Assembly (NCBI RefSeq): GCF_001687545.1 | Contig: NZ_CP016545.1 | Span: 2,031,001 to 2,095,000 of the forward strand | Length of the DNA stretch: 64,000 bases | Origin: Paraurantiacibacter namhicola | GTDB taxonomy: Bacteria > Pseudomonadota > Alphaproteobacteria > Sphingomonadales > Sphingomonadaceae | Direction of reading: 5' to 3' | Part shown: positions 27,117 to 35,206 of the stretch, piece after piece | How positions within the stretch are numbered: position 1 is the first letter of the stretch | Layout of the letters: every line of letters begins with the position of its first letter | Position numbers and translations under genes: made by a program | Notes under the pieces: model-generated | The model's input: only the letters and a program-made list of their open reading frames with translations | The model's database searches: none | Told to the model about the DNA's origin: nothing

Positions 27117-27266
27117 CTGCAGGCGCATTGGCCGCAGGAGGCCCTGCCGGTCAACCGTGAGTTAGCGTGAGGCCGCTATTCGCTATCGCCCTGCCAAGTG
27201 GACTTCGCCCGCACCCTGGGCCGTGCGTAACCACACCCTCCCACCAGAGCAAAGCGCGGCGCAACG

Positions 27267-27662
27267 TCACTCAGGGCGCGGGAAGTGCTGGTCCACGAGG
27301 ATTGCGTTGCCATCCGGATCGGTGATCACGAAGCTGCCGATGCCAGTGCCTGCGGGATCGGTCTTGTCGGCGAATTCCATGCCTTCTGCTTCCAACTGCG
27401 ACTGCAGCTCGCGGACGTCGGTGAAGCTGCCGAGCGGCTTTCCTGCAGCGAAGGATTCTGCCGTATTCTCAAGGCCGGGATTGAACGTCAGGATATTGTT
27501 TTCGAACATGCCCTGGAAGAGGCCGATCATGGTCCCACCGTTGACCAGTATGGCGTAATGATCATCGCCCCCGGTCCGCTGGAAGCCCAGCTTCTCGTAA
27601 AAGGACTGCGATTTTGCCAGGTCCTTGACTGCAAGGCTGATCGAAAATGCTCCCAATTGCAT
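27267..27662 (-). CDS. VOC (glyoxalase/bleomycin resistance) family protein
   Basis: This 131-residue vicinal-oxygen-chelate fold protein consists of two beta-alpha-beta-beta-beta modules. The first strand is [20 protein letters not shown] and the C-terminal one [13 protein letters not shown]. The usual metal-binding His/Glu positions are only partly present, so it may be a binding protein rather than an enzyme. GC content is visibly lower than in cysS and cobT on either side. The ATG at 27662 follows a good Shine-Dalgarno (AGGGAGA). It sits between the two copies of the duplicated cysS end, so it may have arrived or been displaced with that rearrangement. Confidence 0.85.
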   Translation of the reverse strand: MQLGAFSISLAVKDLAKSQSFYEKLGFQRTGGDDHYAILVNGGTMIGLFQGMFENNILTFNPGLENTAESFAAGKPLGSFTDVRELQSQLEAEGMEFADKTDPAGTGIGSFVITDPDGNAILVDQHFPRPE

Positions 27663-27682
27663 GATTTCTCCCTTTCTTGTTT

Positions 27683-27784
27683 TCACTCCACCTCGAACAA
27701 ATTCGCCTGAGCCTCGCCATCATGGACGGACCGGAAATCCTCGACCTGCCGGGTGAGGGAATTGAAGAGGCGGAGGTTGGTCAT
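27683..27784 (-). pseudogene. chimeric remnant: cysS 5' end fused to cobT 3' end
   Basis: This 33-codon frame begins as cysS (MTNLRLFNSLTRQVEDF, then 24 near-identical codons) and runs without interruption into ANLFEVE-stop, the last codons of cobT (whose own end reads ADLFEVE-stop). The cysS part differs at one base from the original, and the cobT part at 2 of 24. It is best read as the scar of a duplication joining one point in cobT to one point in cysS. Its ATG overlaps the stop of the preceding small gene (ATGA), so it may still be translated, but no function is suggested. Confidence 0.8.
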
Positions 27785-27785
27785 G
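27711..27785. repeat. 75-bp direct repeat, displaced copy of cysS 5' end
   Basis: This copy lies about 670 bp from the original and is fused on its left to a short copy of the cobT 3' end (27683-27710). It differs from the original at one base (A for G near 27730). Confidence 0.9.
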
Positions 27786-28092
27786 ATTGTCGGTCTTTTA
27801 TGATCTCTGCAGTCGGCACTCCGACTCGCTGAGCCACTTGGTGCCAGTGCAGCTCTGGGTCTTCGAGAGCGTAGATCCTTTTATGATCGACGTATCTAGA
27901 ATAGCGTTCTGGATCTTCTTGCTTTAGATACTGGGCGAATGCGTATTCTGCCTCACGGTCACGTACAGAATGTTCATAGGCTGCTCGATCGGCAAAATGA
28001 CGCGAAATTGCCCAAAAAAGAGCGCCGACTATCACCACCCATCCAATAATTCTGGCTAGCGTGTCGATAAAAGCGAGCAGGTCTCCTACCAT
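27781..28092 (-). CDS. orphan single-pass membrane protein, AT-richer
   Basis: This 103-residue protein has one N-terminal helix (about residues 10-30, IIGWVVIVGALFWAI) followed by a charged, Tyr/Glu/Arg-rich cytoplasmic part (AEYAFAQYLKQEDPERYSRY and DHKRIYALEDPELHWHQVA). No known domain is recognised. Composition is close to 50 percent GC by eye, far below the flanking genes, and codon use is correspondingly different, which suggests recent acquisition. The ATG overlaps the cobT stop by one base, and its own stop is formed by the ATGA at the displaced cysS copy, so it is fitted exactly between duplicated gene ends. Confidence 0.7.
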   Translation of the reverse strand: MVGDLLAFIDTLARIIGWVVIVGALFWAISRHFADRAAYEHSVRDREAEYAFAQYLKQEDPERYSRYVDHKRIYALEDPELHWHQVAQRVGVPTAEIIKDRQS

Positions 28093-29912
28093 CACTCCAC
28101 CTCGAACAGATCCGCCAGCTGCTCGATGATCGTGCCGCCTAGCTGCTCCACGTCCATGATCGTCACCGCGCGCTTGTAATAGCGGGTCACGTCGTGGCCG
28201 ATGCCGATGGCGACGAGCTGGACGGGGCTCTGCTTCTCGATCCACTCGATCACCTTGCGCAGGTGCATTTCGAGGTAACCGGCGCTGTTCACGCTCAGCG
28301 TGCTGTCGTCCACCGGGGCGCCATCTGAGATAACCATCAGGATGCGGCGATCCTCCGGGCGGGCGAGCAGGCGGGTGTGCGCCCATAGCAGCGCCTCCCC
28401 GTCGATATTCTCCTTCAGCAGCCCTTCGCGCATCATCAGGCCAAGGCTCCGGCGCGCGCGGCGCATGGGCTCGTCCGCCTTCTTGTAGATGATGTGGCGC
28501 AGGTCGTTCAAGCGGCCGGGGCCCTGGGGCTTGCCGTCGGAGAGCCATTTCTCGCGGCTTTGCCCGCCCTTCCACGCGCGGGTGGTAAAGCCGAGGATTT
28601 CCACCTTCACGCCGCAGCGTTCCAGCGTGCGGGCCATGATGTCCGCGCTGATCGCCGCAATGCTGATGGGCCGCCCGCGCATGGACCCGGAATTGTCGAT
28701 CAGCAGGGTGACGACCGTGTCCTTGAAGTCCTGTTCCTGCTCCACCTTGTAGCTCAGCGAGTGCCCGGGGCTGATGACCACGCGGGCGAGGCGGGCGGCG
28801 TCCAGCAGGCCTTCTTCCTGGTCGAAATCCCAGCTGCGGTTCTGCTGCGCCATCAGGCGGCGCTGGAGGCGGTTGGCAAGGCGGGTTACGATGCCCTGCA
28901 GGCCGGTCAGCTGGCTGTCGAGATAGGCGCGCAGCCGGTCCAGCTCCTCCGCGTCGCACAGCTCGCTGGCTTCGACCACTTCGTCGAACGCCTGTGTGAA
29001 AGGCTGGTAATCGAAGCTGTCAGGCACGTCGGTCCACTGGCGGTTCGGGCGCACGGGCATCATGCCCTCGTCCCCGTCCTCGCCCGGATCGCCGTCATTC
29101 ATGTCCTGCTCGGACAGGCTGTCCTCGTCCTCGTCGCCCCCGTCGGATTCGCCCATCTCGGCGCGCATTTCCTGCTCGGACGTCTCGCCCGCATCCTGCT
29201 CGCCGGTGTCCTGGTCGGTGTCCTGCTCGTCCGGCGAATCCTCGTCGAGATCGAGGCCGTCCTCGGGCTCTTCCGGCGGGGCTTCCGGGGCGATGAGTTC
29301 CAGGTGGCGCAGCATGTCCACGCTCAGCGACTGGAACGCCTCCTGGTCGTCCACCATGCCCGCCAGCCGCTCGAAATCGTCACCCGTGCGGCTTTCCACG
29401 AATTCGCGCACCATCTCCACGCCGGCCTTGCCCGCATCGGGGATCGGTTGGCCGGTCAGCGCCTCGCGCAGCATCAGGCCGAGCGCGGTCTCCAGCGGCA
29501 CATCCTCGCTGCCGGTGGCGCGGGAGATCGGGTCGGCGCGGGTGCGCAGGTCGATGGCACTGGCGAGGTTCTCGCGCATGCCGGTGAAATTCTTCTCGCC
29601 CAGCGCCTCGTAGCGGACACGCTCGATCGTCTCGTACACCGCGCGCGCTAGCGGCTCGCCGGGCATGCCCTTGCGGTGCAGCGAGGCGTCATGGTGGCGC
29701 AGGCGAAGGCTGAAGCTGTCGGCAAATCCGCGGGCCTGCCTGGCAGCCTCGGGCGGCAGGTTGCGGCCCGGCGCGGGTACGCGCAGCAGCTTGCCACTGG
29801 CGGACGGCGTATCGGCGGTGAAGTTCACCTCCGCCTCCGCCTCTCGCGAAACGGCGCGCGCCGCCGCGGTCAGCGCGGTCTTGAAACGGTCCTGCGGGGA
29901 TTCATCGGCCAT
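28092..29912 (-). CDS. cobT: cobaltochelatase subunit CobT-like VWA protein
   Basis: This 606-residue protein is the AAA-partner, von Willebrand A-containing subunit of aerobic cobaltochelatase CobNST, which inserts cobalt into hydrogenobyrinic acid diamide for cobalamin synthesis. An N-terminal helical domain is followed by a long acidic stretch (about residues 210-290, rich in Glu, Asp, Gln, as in CobT) and a C-terminal VWA domain with [16 protein letters not shown]. No cobS is adjacent, which is unusual because the two often sit together. The upstream gene is an unrelated exported protein. A degenerate copy of its 3' end lies at 27683-27710. Confidence 0.9.
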   Translation of the reverse strand: MADESPQDRFKTALTAAARAVSREAEAEVNFTADTPSASGKLLRVPAPGRNLPPEAARQARGFADSFSLRLRHHDASLHRKGMPGEPLARAVYETIERVRYEALGEKNFTGMRENLASAIDLRTRADPISRATGSEDVPLETALGLMLREALTGQPIPDAGKAGVEMVREFVESRTGDDFERLAGMVDDQEAFQSLSVDMLRHLELIAPEAPPEEPEDGLDLDEDSPDEQDTDQDTGEQDAGETSEQEMRAEMGESDGGDEDEDSLSEQDMNDGDPGEDGDEGMMPVRPNRQWTDVPDSFDYQPFTQAFDEVVEASELCDAEELDRLRAYLDSQLTGLQGIVTRLANRLQRRLMAQQNRSWDFDQEEGLLDAARLARVVISPGHSLSYKVEQEQDFKDTVVTLLIDNSGSMRGRPISIAAISADIMARTLERCGVKVEILGFTTRAWKGGQSREKWLSDGKPQGPGRLNDLRHIIYKKADEPMRRARRSLGLMMREGLLKENIDGEALLWAHTRLLARPEDRRILMVISDGAPVDDSTLSVNSAGYLEMHLRKVIEWIEKQSPVQLVAIGIGHDVTRYYKRAVTIMDVEQLGGTIIEQLADLFEVE

Positions 29913-29963
29913 TGCTGCGCGCTATAGCAGGGCATTGGCGCAGGGCCAGTGGCTGTTCGCCAA

Positions 29964-30626
29964 TCAGTCACCCAGCACGTTGTCCAGCGCCTGTTCCGCC
30001 CGCTCAAGGCTGCGTTCGTCCGAGCCCGTTCCCCGGCGGTAGGAGCAAGTGGTTCCTCCACTTGCGTTCTTTACGCAGCCACTGCGCGTGCGCGAGACCG
30101 TGCCGTCGGCATTCTGCGTGGTAGTTTGCCGGACGCGGTAGCGCTCGTCCGGATCGACGCTTTCGCGGTTCGTGACGCGTGGTTTCGAGGATGGCCCGAA
30201 GCTGATGGACCGCTGCGGCCGGCTGTCCCCGTCCGTCAAGCCAGCGCTCCGCTGCCGGTCCTGCCACCTGCGACAGGCGACTGCGTCATCGAAACTCAGC
30301 TCGATCGGGGGCTTTGCACATGTCTGCGCCATCTGGCGCTCGCGTTCGCAAAAGGCGGCGTCCGCCTGATCTGCCGGGGCCGCCGGCAGCTTGCTGCAGT
30401 CGACCGCGGACCGGGAGAAGTCGTAATCGACGCCGAAATCCAAGTCCGGGTCGACAGGCTTATCGCCATCCTGCCCGCCGATCGTCCAGCTTTCATCCAT
30501 GACCACTACAGGCTGGTCGTGGGTCTGGGTCTGGGCCTGGGTCTGGGTCTGGGCCTGGGCCTGGGCCTGGGCCTGGGTCGGCGCCAAGACAGCCAAGTTG
30601 GCCAAAAGAAACGATACAGTCCGCAT
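29964..30626 (-). CDS. exported hypothetical protein with Gln-Ala/Gln-Thr repeat
   Basis: This 220-residue protein starts MRTVSFLLANLAVLAPTQA, a signal peptide running straight into nine tandem QA or QT dipeptides, then a soluble part with paired cysteines (CSKLP, AAFCERERQ, TCAKPP, VACRRWQ, SGCVKNASGGTTCSY). The hexanucleotide repeat behind the dipeptides could vary in copy number without shifting the frame. No domain is recognised. The C-terminal Cys pair resembles that of the neighbouring 166-residue exported protein, so the two may be distant paralogues. GGGGAG ahead of the ATG at 30626 supports this start. Confidence 0.72.
   Translation of the reverse strand: MRTVSFLLANLAVLAPTQAQAQAQAQTQTQAQTQTHDQPVVVMDESWTIGGQDGDKPVDPDLDFGVDYDFSRSAVDCSKLPAAPADQADAAFCERERQMAQTCAKPPIELSFDDAVACRRWQDRQRSAGLTDGDSRPQRSISFGPSSKPRVTNRESVDPDERYRVRQTTTQNADGTVSRTRSGCVKNASGGTTCSYRRGTGSDERSLERAEQALDNVLGD
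30521..30574. repeat. nine tandem hexanucleotide units (GGGYCT)
   Basis: Nine uninterrupted units of GGGTCT or GGGCCT, with a tenth partial unit, lie inside the exported-protein gene just after its signal peptide. On the coding strand they read as alternating Gln-Ala and Gln-Thr codons. Confidence 0.95.
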
Positions 30627-30682
30627 GCCGGAACTCCCCAATCGCGCGCCATCGCGCCCGCAGGAGTCTGCGCCCGGAGGCC

Positions 30683-30699
30683 TGTCATCACAAATGACA
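30683..30699. promoter_or_regulatory. palindrome upstream of exported-protein gene
   Basis: TGTCAT, 5 bases, ATGACA, about 57 bases ahead of the ATG at 30626, in the 93-base gap after the 166-residue gene. It could be an operator; no regulator is assignable. Confidence 0.3.
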
Positions 30700-30719
30700 A
30701 ATACTGTCAGGCGAGTGCC

Positions 30720-31220
30720 CTAATCGCGGCGGAAGGGATCGTCGGAACGGTTCTGGGTGCGGTTGCTGCCCGTGGCGCGCACGGTGAAGGTGCACGATGT
30801 GCCGTCCTGCTTCCAGACGCAGGGATTGGGCGTGCCGGTGCGGGCCTTTTCGTCCGAATAGCCCTCGAACACGCGCTGCTGCTCGTACAGCACCTCGCTC
30901 TCCGCGCGGGGGCGGAATTCCGGGGCGAGGCAGGGGTTGGTCTGGGCTGCGGGCTTCACATCGTCGGGGACGGAGGGGCCGTAGCTTGGCCCGGTCCGCC
31001 GGGGAGCCTCGTTCACGACACCGTCGCGGCAGGCGGCGGGCAGGTCGACGCCGGCAGTCTCCGGCTTGACGCGCAGGGGCAGCGTCACCGCCTCCTCAAC
31101 GCCCGCGTTCATGCTGCCTGCGGGCATCTGCGCGGCGGGTGCATCGTCGGCCGCTTCCTGTGCGGAAACGGGCGCGGCAACCACCGAAACAAGCGCAAGA
31201 CCCAGCAGGTATGGGCGCAT
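30720..31220 (-). CDS. exported hypothetical protein, 166 aa
   Basis: A signal peptide (MRPYLLGLALVSVVAAPVSA, cleavage before QEA) is followed by a soluble protein with a few cysteines (PAACRDG, TNPCLAP, NPCVWKQDGTSCTF) and an Arg-rich end (NRSDDPFRRD). No domain is recognised. The C-terminal Cys-x-GT-x-C pattern resembles the next gene downstream. It starts 4 bases after the DUF4197 lipoprotein gene on the same strand, so co-transcription and a shared envelope role are likely. Confidence 0.72.
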   Translation of the reverse strand: MRPYLLGLALVSVVAAPVSAQEAADDAPAAQMPAGSMNAGVEEAVTLPLRVKPETAGVDLPAACRDGVVNEAPRRTGPSYGPSVPDDVKPAAQTNPCLAPEFRPRAESEVLYEQQRVFEGYSDEKARTGTPNPCVWKQDGTSCTFTVRATGSNRTQNRSDDPFRRD

Positions 31221-31224
31221 GGAA

Positions 31225-31935
31225 TTATCCCCCGAGCAGACCTGCACCACCGAATACACCGATAATTGTGGGATCGCCAGTGGCTTGCGGATTGGCGCGA
31301 ATGGCGGCTTCCTCCACGCCCATTTCGGTCCAGATCGCCGTGTCGATATTGCCAGCGAAGCGGTCTGCCACACCCGCCACATCGAGCCCGGAAATCAGCG
31401 ACAGTGCCTGGCCCACCAGCGGTTCACGGCTCAGGCGCATGGCATCGGCCAGCTCTGGCACCATGGCCTCCACCAGCGATACGCCCATGTTCTCACGCAG
31501 GAAGCCGGTGGCCGCTGTCGGGCCGCCGCGCACAAGGGCAATGGCGTTCTGCAGGCCGATGACGCGGATCGTATCCGCCACCACGGGCGCTACGTTATAG
31601 GCTGCTTCGGCCGCAAAGCCGCTGAAGGCGTCTGCCAGCCGGTCGCGGAAGATGGCGCTGGTCAGGATGCTGCCCAGGATATCGCCGCGCAGTCCCAGCA
31701 TGTTGCCAAGGCCGACATCGGCCACGACACCGTCCCAGTAACCGCCCGGCTCCACCAGCCGCGCAAAGGCGCGTTCGCTGGAGAGGTACAGCAGGCGGCG
31801 GATCGCATCGGTAAAGCTCAGTGGCCCGCCAAGGCCTGCGCAGCCCGGCAGGGCGATCGCACTCGCTCCCAGCAGCGCGCCACCGGCGGTGTTGCGCAGG
31901 AAATTGCGGCGACCGATCAGGATTTCTTGCGACAT
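31225..31935 (-). CDS. DUF4197 lipoprotein with Tat signal
   Basis: This 236-residue envelope protein has a twin-arginine signal (GRRNFLRNTAGG) followed by a lipobox ending ALPGC, with Cys32 as the lipidation site, so it should be a Tat-exported lipoprotein. The rest is the mainly helical DUF4197 domain, including RRLLYLSSERAFARLVEPGG and SREPLVGQALSLI. The role of this family is unknown. GGAGAG lies ahead of the start at 31935. It is the first of three leftward exported-protein genes and diverges from priA across 68 bases. Confidence 0.85.
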   Translation of the reverse strand: MSQEILIGRRNFLRNTAGGALLGASAIALPGCAGLGGPLSFTDAIRRLLYLSSERAFARLVEPGGYWDGVVADVGLGNMLGLRGDILGSILTSAIFRDRLADAFSGFAAEAAYNVAPVVADTIRVIGLQNAIALVRGGPTAATGFLRENMGVSLVEAMVPELADAMRLSREPLVGQALSLISGLDVAGVADRFAGNIDTAIWTEMGVEEAAIRANPQATGDPTIIGVFGGAGLLGG

Positions 31936-32003
31936 ATTCACTCTCCATTTCCATGCGGCGCTTGGACACCGGCACAGGCCCGACCATATAGACACAGCTT
32001 CAC

Positions 32004-34169
32004 ATGAACCGCGTCCGACTCCTCATCTTCAATGCCGCGCTCGGCCCGCTGGATTACCGCGTGCCCGATGGCATGCAGGTGGTGCCCGGCAGCGTGGTCA
32101 GCGCCCCGCTGGGCCCCCGGCAAATCATCGGCATTGTCTGGGAGGCTGAACGCCTGCCGGGTGAGGCTGTTCCGGATGCCAAGCTGCGCCCGATCCTGGA
32201 CGTGCTGCCCGTGCCGCCCCTGCGGGGGGAACTGCGCCGCCTGATCGAATGGACGGCGGATTACTATTGCGCGCCCATCGCCCATGTCGCGCGCATGGTG
32301 CTGGCCAGCGGCGGGGCACTGAAGGGCCCCGCCACCATGACCGAATACCGCCTGTCCGGCGGCCTGCCCGAACGCATGACGCCCAAGCGCGAACTGGCCA
32401 TGGCGGCGCTGGAAGGCGAGCAGGCAACCATCCGCGAGCTGGCCGAGACGGCCGGCGTGTCCGACGCCGTGCTGCGCGGTCTGGTCAACCAGGGCGTGCT
32501 GGAGCCGGTGGAGGTCGATTGCGACCGCCCCTACCCCCAGGCGCGCGCCGACCATGACGAGCCGGTGCTGGAGGAAAGCCAGGTGGAGGCAGCCGGAACC
32601 TTCGTGGAGGCCGTGACTGCAAGGCAGTTCGCGCCCTTCCTGCTCGACGGCGTCACCGGGTCCGGCAAGACCGAAGTCTATTTCGAGGCCGTGGCAGAGG
32701 CGCTGCGGCTGGGGCGGCAGGTGCTGGTCCTGCTGCCCGAAATCGCGCTGACTGAAAACTTCCTGCGCCGGTTCGAGGAGCGCTTCGGCGCGCCGCCCGT
32801 CACATGGCATTCAAGCCTGAAATCGACCGAGCGGCGCCGCGCATGGCGAGCCATCGCCACCGGACATGCGCAGGTGGTGGTCGGCGCCCGCTCTGCCCTA
32901 TTCCTGCCCTATGCGAACCTCGGCCTGGTGGTGGTGGACGAAGCGCATGAGGTCAGCTTCAAGCAGGATGACGGCGTGCGCTACAACGCCCGCGACGTGG
33001 CCGTGATGCGCGCCCGGTTCGAGAAGATCCCCGTCATCCTGGCCAGTGCCACGCCCGCGCTGGAGAGCCTGCAGATGGCCGAAAGCGGCATCTACACCCG
33101 CGTGGAGCTCGCCAGCCGGTACGGCGGGGCGACGCTGCCGGATATCTCGCTGGTGGACCTGACGGAAGAGAAGCCGGAGCGCGGGCGCTGGCTCGCTCCG
33201 CGGCTGGCCAAGGAAATGGAGGCAAGGCTGGAGCGCGGCGAACAGTCGCTGCTGTTCCTCAACCGCCGCGGTTACGCCCCGCTGACGCTATGCCGGAATT
33301 GCGGCTTCCGCTTCCAGTGCAGCAATTGCAGCGCCTGGCTGGTGGAGCACCGCTTCACGCAGAAACTCGCCTGCCACCATTGCGGGCACGAGGAAGCGCC
33401 GCCCGCGACCTGCCCCGATTGCGGGGAGCCGGATTGCATGGTCGCGTGCGGCCCCGGCGTGGAGCGCATCGCGGATGAGGTGGCCGAGATTTTGCCCGAG
33501 GCGCGCGTGGCCGTGGTCACCAGCGACACGCTCAATTCTCCCGAACGCGCGGCGCAATTCGTGGCGCAGGCGGAAGGCGGCGCGATCGACGTCATCGTGG
33601 GCACGCAGCTGGTCACCAAGGGGTTTCACTTCCCCGAACTGACGCTGGTGGGCGTGGTCGATGCGGACCTGGGGCTGGAAGGCGGGGACTTGCGCGCAGC
33701 AGAGCGCACGTACCAGCAGGTGGCGCAGGTGGCCGGGCGCGCAGGTCGCGGTTCTAAGCCAGGCGAGGTTCTGATCCAGACCCGCCATCCCGATGCGCCG
33801 GTCATCGCCGCGCTGGCGAATGGCGACCGCGATGCCTTTTACGAGGCCGAGACAGAGGCACGGCGCGATGCCGGTGCGCCGCCCTTCGGCCGCTGGGCCG
33901 CCATCATCGTGTCGAGCGAGGACGAGGCGGAAGCGCGCGATGCTGCTCGTGCCATTGGCGGCACGCGGCCTGACCTTGCCGATATCGCGGTGCTCGGCCC
34001 GGCGCCCGCCCCCATGGCGCTGCTGCGCGGCCGGTACCGCTATCGCCTGCTGCTGAACGCCCGGCGCAGCGCGGAATTGCAGGACGTAATCCGCAAATGG
34101 CTCGGCGCGTTGGATTTCCCGCGCGGCGTGCGTGTGCATGTGGACGTGGATCCCTACAGCTTCGTGTGA
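32004..34169 (+). CDS. priA: primosomal protein N' (replication restart helicase PriA)
   Basis: PriA recognises stalled forks and D-loops and reloads DnaB. At 721 residues the length is usual. The N-terminal 3'-DNA-binding domain is followed by Walker A DGVTGSGKTEVYFE, the DEAH-type box VVVDEAHE, and the paired zinc-binding cysteine clusters CRNCGFRFQCSNC and CHHCGH to CPDCG that lie within the helicase core. VAGRAGRGSKPGEVLIQT is motif VI. It is followed by only 38 bases before the ArsR-like regulator. Confidence 0.97.
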   Translation: MNRVRLLIFNAALGPLDYRVPDGMQVVPGSVVSAPLGPRQIIGIVWEAERLPGEAVPDAKLRPILDVLPVPPLRGELRRLIEWTADYYCAPIAHVARMVLASGGALKGPATMTEYRLSGGLPERMTPKRELAMAALEGEQATIRELAETAGVSDAVLRGLVNQGVLEPVEVDCDRPYPQARADHDEPVLEESQVEAAGTFVEAVTARQFAPFLLDGVTGSGKTEVYFEAVAEALRLGRQVLVLLPEIALTENFLRRFEERFGAPPVTWHSSLKSTERRRAWRAIATGHAQVVVGARSALFLPYANLGLVVVDEAHEVSFKQDDGVRYNARDVAVMRARFEKIPVILASATPALESLQMAESGIYTRVELASRYGGATLPDISLVDLTEEKPERGRWLAPRLAKEMEARLERGEQSLLFLNRRGYAPLTLCRNCGFRFQCSNCSAWLVEHRFTQKLACHHCGHEEAPPATCPDCGEPDCMVACGPGVERIADEVAEILPEARVAVVTSDTLNSPERAAQFVAQAEGGAIDVIVGTQLVTKGFHFPELTLVGVVDADLGLEGGDLRAAERTYQQVAQVAGRAGRGSKPGEVLIQTRHPDAPVIAALANGDRDAFYEAETEARRDAGAPPFGRWAAIIVSSEDEAEARDAARAIGGTRPDLADIAVLGPAPAPMALLRGRYRYRLLLNARRSAELQDVIRKWLGALDFPRGVRVHVDVDPYSFV

Positions 34170-34182
34170 CATCGCTGCTTGC

Positions 34183-34204
34183 AATATAACGGATTTGTTA
34201 TATT
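34183..34204 (+). promoter_or_regulatory. palindromic operator at the head of the methionine operon
   Basis: AATATAAC, GGATTT, GTTATATT form a perfect 8-bp inverted repeat with a 6-bp spacer. It ends 3 bases before the ATG at 34208 and contains TATATT (34199-34204), a good -10 element, so the mRNA would have little or no leader. The likely ligand is the ArsR-type regulator encoded immediately downstream. Confidence 0.75.
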
Positions 34205-34207
34205 CTT

Positions 34208-35206
34208 ATGGAGATGCTGCTGGAACCCGCCTTGCGTGCCCTTGCCGATGCTTCGCGCCTGCGGATCATGCGGCTGGTTGCGCGCATGGAACTCTCGGTC
34301 GGTGAGCTTGCGCAGGTACTTGGGCAAAGCCAGCCGCGCGTATCGCAGCATGTTGCCAAGCTGGTCGATGCCGGGCTGCTGTCGCGCCAGCGCGAAGGCA
34401 ATTCGGTTTTCCTGCGCCCCTCGGCCCGCGATGGCGGCCAGCGAGCCCCCTCTCCCGTGGCGGAAACGCTTGCCCGCCTGCTGGCGCTGGCAGAGCGGGA
34501 AGACACGGACTTTGCGGCGCAGATAGAGGCCGACCGCGCCCGCCTGACCGCGATCCGCGACGCGCGCGAGCGTGAGGCCGAACAGTATTTCGCCCGTCAT
34601 GCCGACGATTGGGACGATTTGCGCGAAAGCTTCGGTCCGGAACGCCCGGTAGAAGTCGCGCTGCTGGGTGCCCTCGGCCCCGCCGCGCTCGGCCATTTGC
34701 TGGATATCGGCACGGGCACGGGCCGGATTGCCGAACTGCTGTCCCCCCGCGCCACGAAGGTGACTGCGCTGGACAAGAGCCTGGACATGCTGCGCGTCGC
34801 CCGCGCGCGGCTGCAGGCGCTGGGCCCCGGGCAGGTGGACCTTGTGCAGGGCGATTTCACCGACCTGCCCTTCCCCGCCGCCAGCTTCGATACCGTGCTG
34901 TTCCACCAGGTGCTGCATTTCGCCGCCGATCCTGCCGGTCCGCTGCGAGAGGCTGCACGGGTGGTACGCCCGCATGGCCGCATCGCCGTGATCGACCTGG
35001 CAGCGCACCAGCGCGAGGAACTGCGCACCCGCCACGCCCATGCGCGGCTGGGTTTTGACGATGCTGCCATGGCCGCACTCCTGGCCGAAACCGGTTTCGA
35101 ACCCGCCGACCCGGTCCATGTGCCCGGGCGGGAACTCGACGTAACGATCTGGACAGCGCGCCGCCGCGCCCTGCCCGAAGACAGCCAGCAGAAGGCCGCA
35201 CTCTGA
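34208..35206 (+). CDS. ArsR-type regulator fused to SAM-dependent methyltransferase domain
   Basis: This 332-residue protein has a winged helix at about residues 5-75 (LRALADASRLRIMRLV, then VSQHVAKLVDAGLLSRQREG) and a class I methyltransferase domain from about 140, with motif I HLLDIGTGTGRIAELL. The metal-binding ELCVCDL motif of ArsR/SmtB is replaced by ELSVGELA, so metal sensing is not expected. Placed directly before metF and metH, it most likely senses SAM or S-adenosylhomocysteine and represses its own operon. The start may be 34208 or 34214. The TGA overlaps the metF ATG by one base. Confidence 0.88.
   Translation: MEMLLEPALRALADASRLRIMRLVARMELSVGELAQVLGQSQPRVSQHVAKLVDAGLLSRQREGNSVFLRPSARDGGQRAPSPVAETLARLLALAEREDTDFAAQIEADRARLTAIRDAREREAEQYFARHADDWDDLRESFGPERPVEVALLGALGPAALGHLLDIGTGTGRIAELLSPRATKVTALDKSLDMLRVARARLQALGPGQVDLVQGDFTDLPFPAASFDTVLFHQVLHFAADPAGPLREAARVVRPHGRIAVIDLAAHQREELRTRHAHARLGFDDAAMAALLAETGFEPADPVHVPGRELDVTIWTARRRALPEDSQQKAAL

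Noticed and set aside
34170-34207. SAM or cobalamin riboswitch ahead of the methionine operon
   Set aside because: Only 38 bases separate priA from the regulator and they are occupied by the palindrome and promoter. No riboswitch-sized leader is possible.
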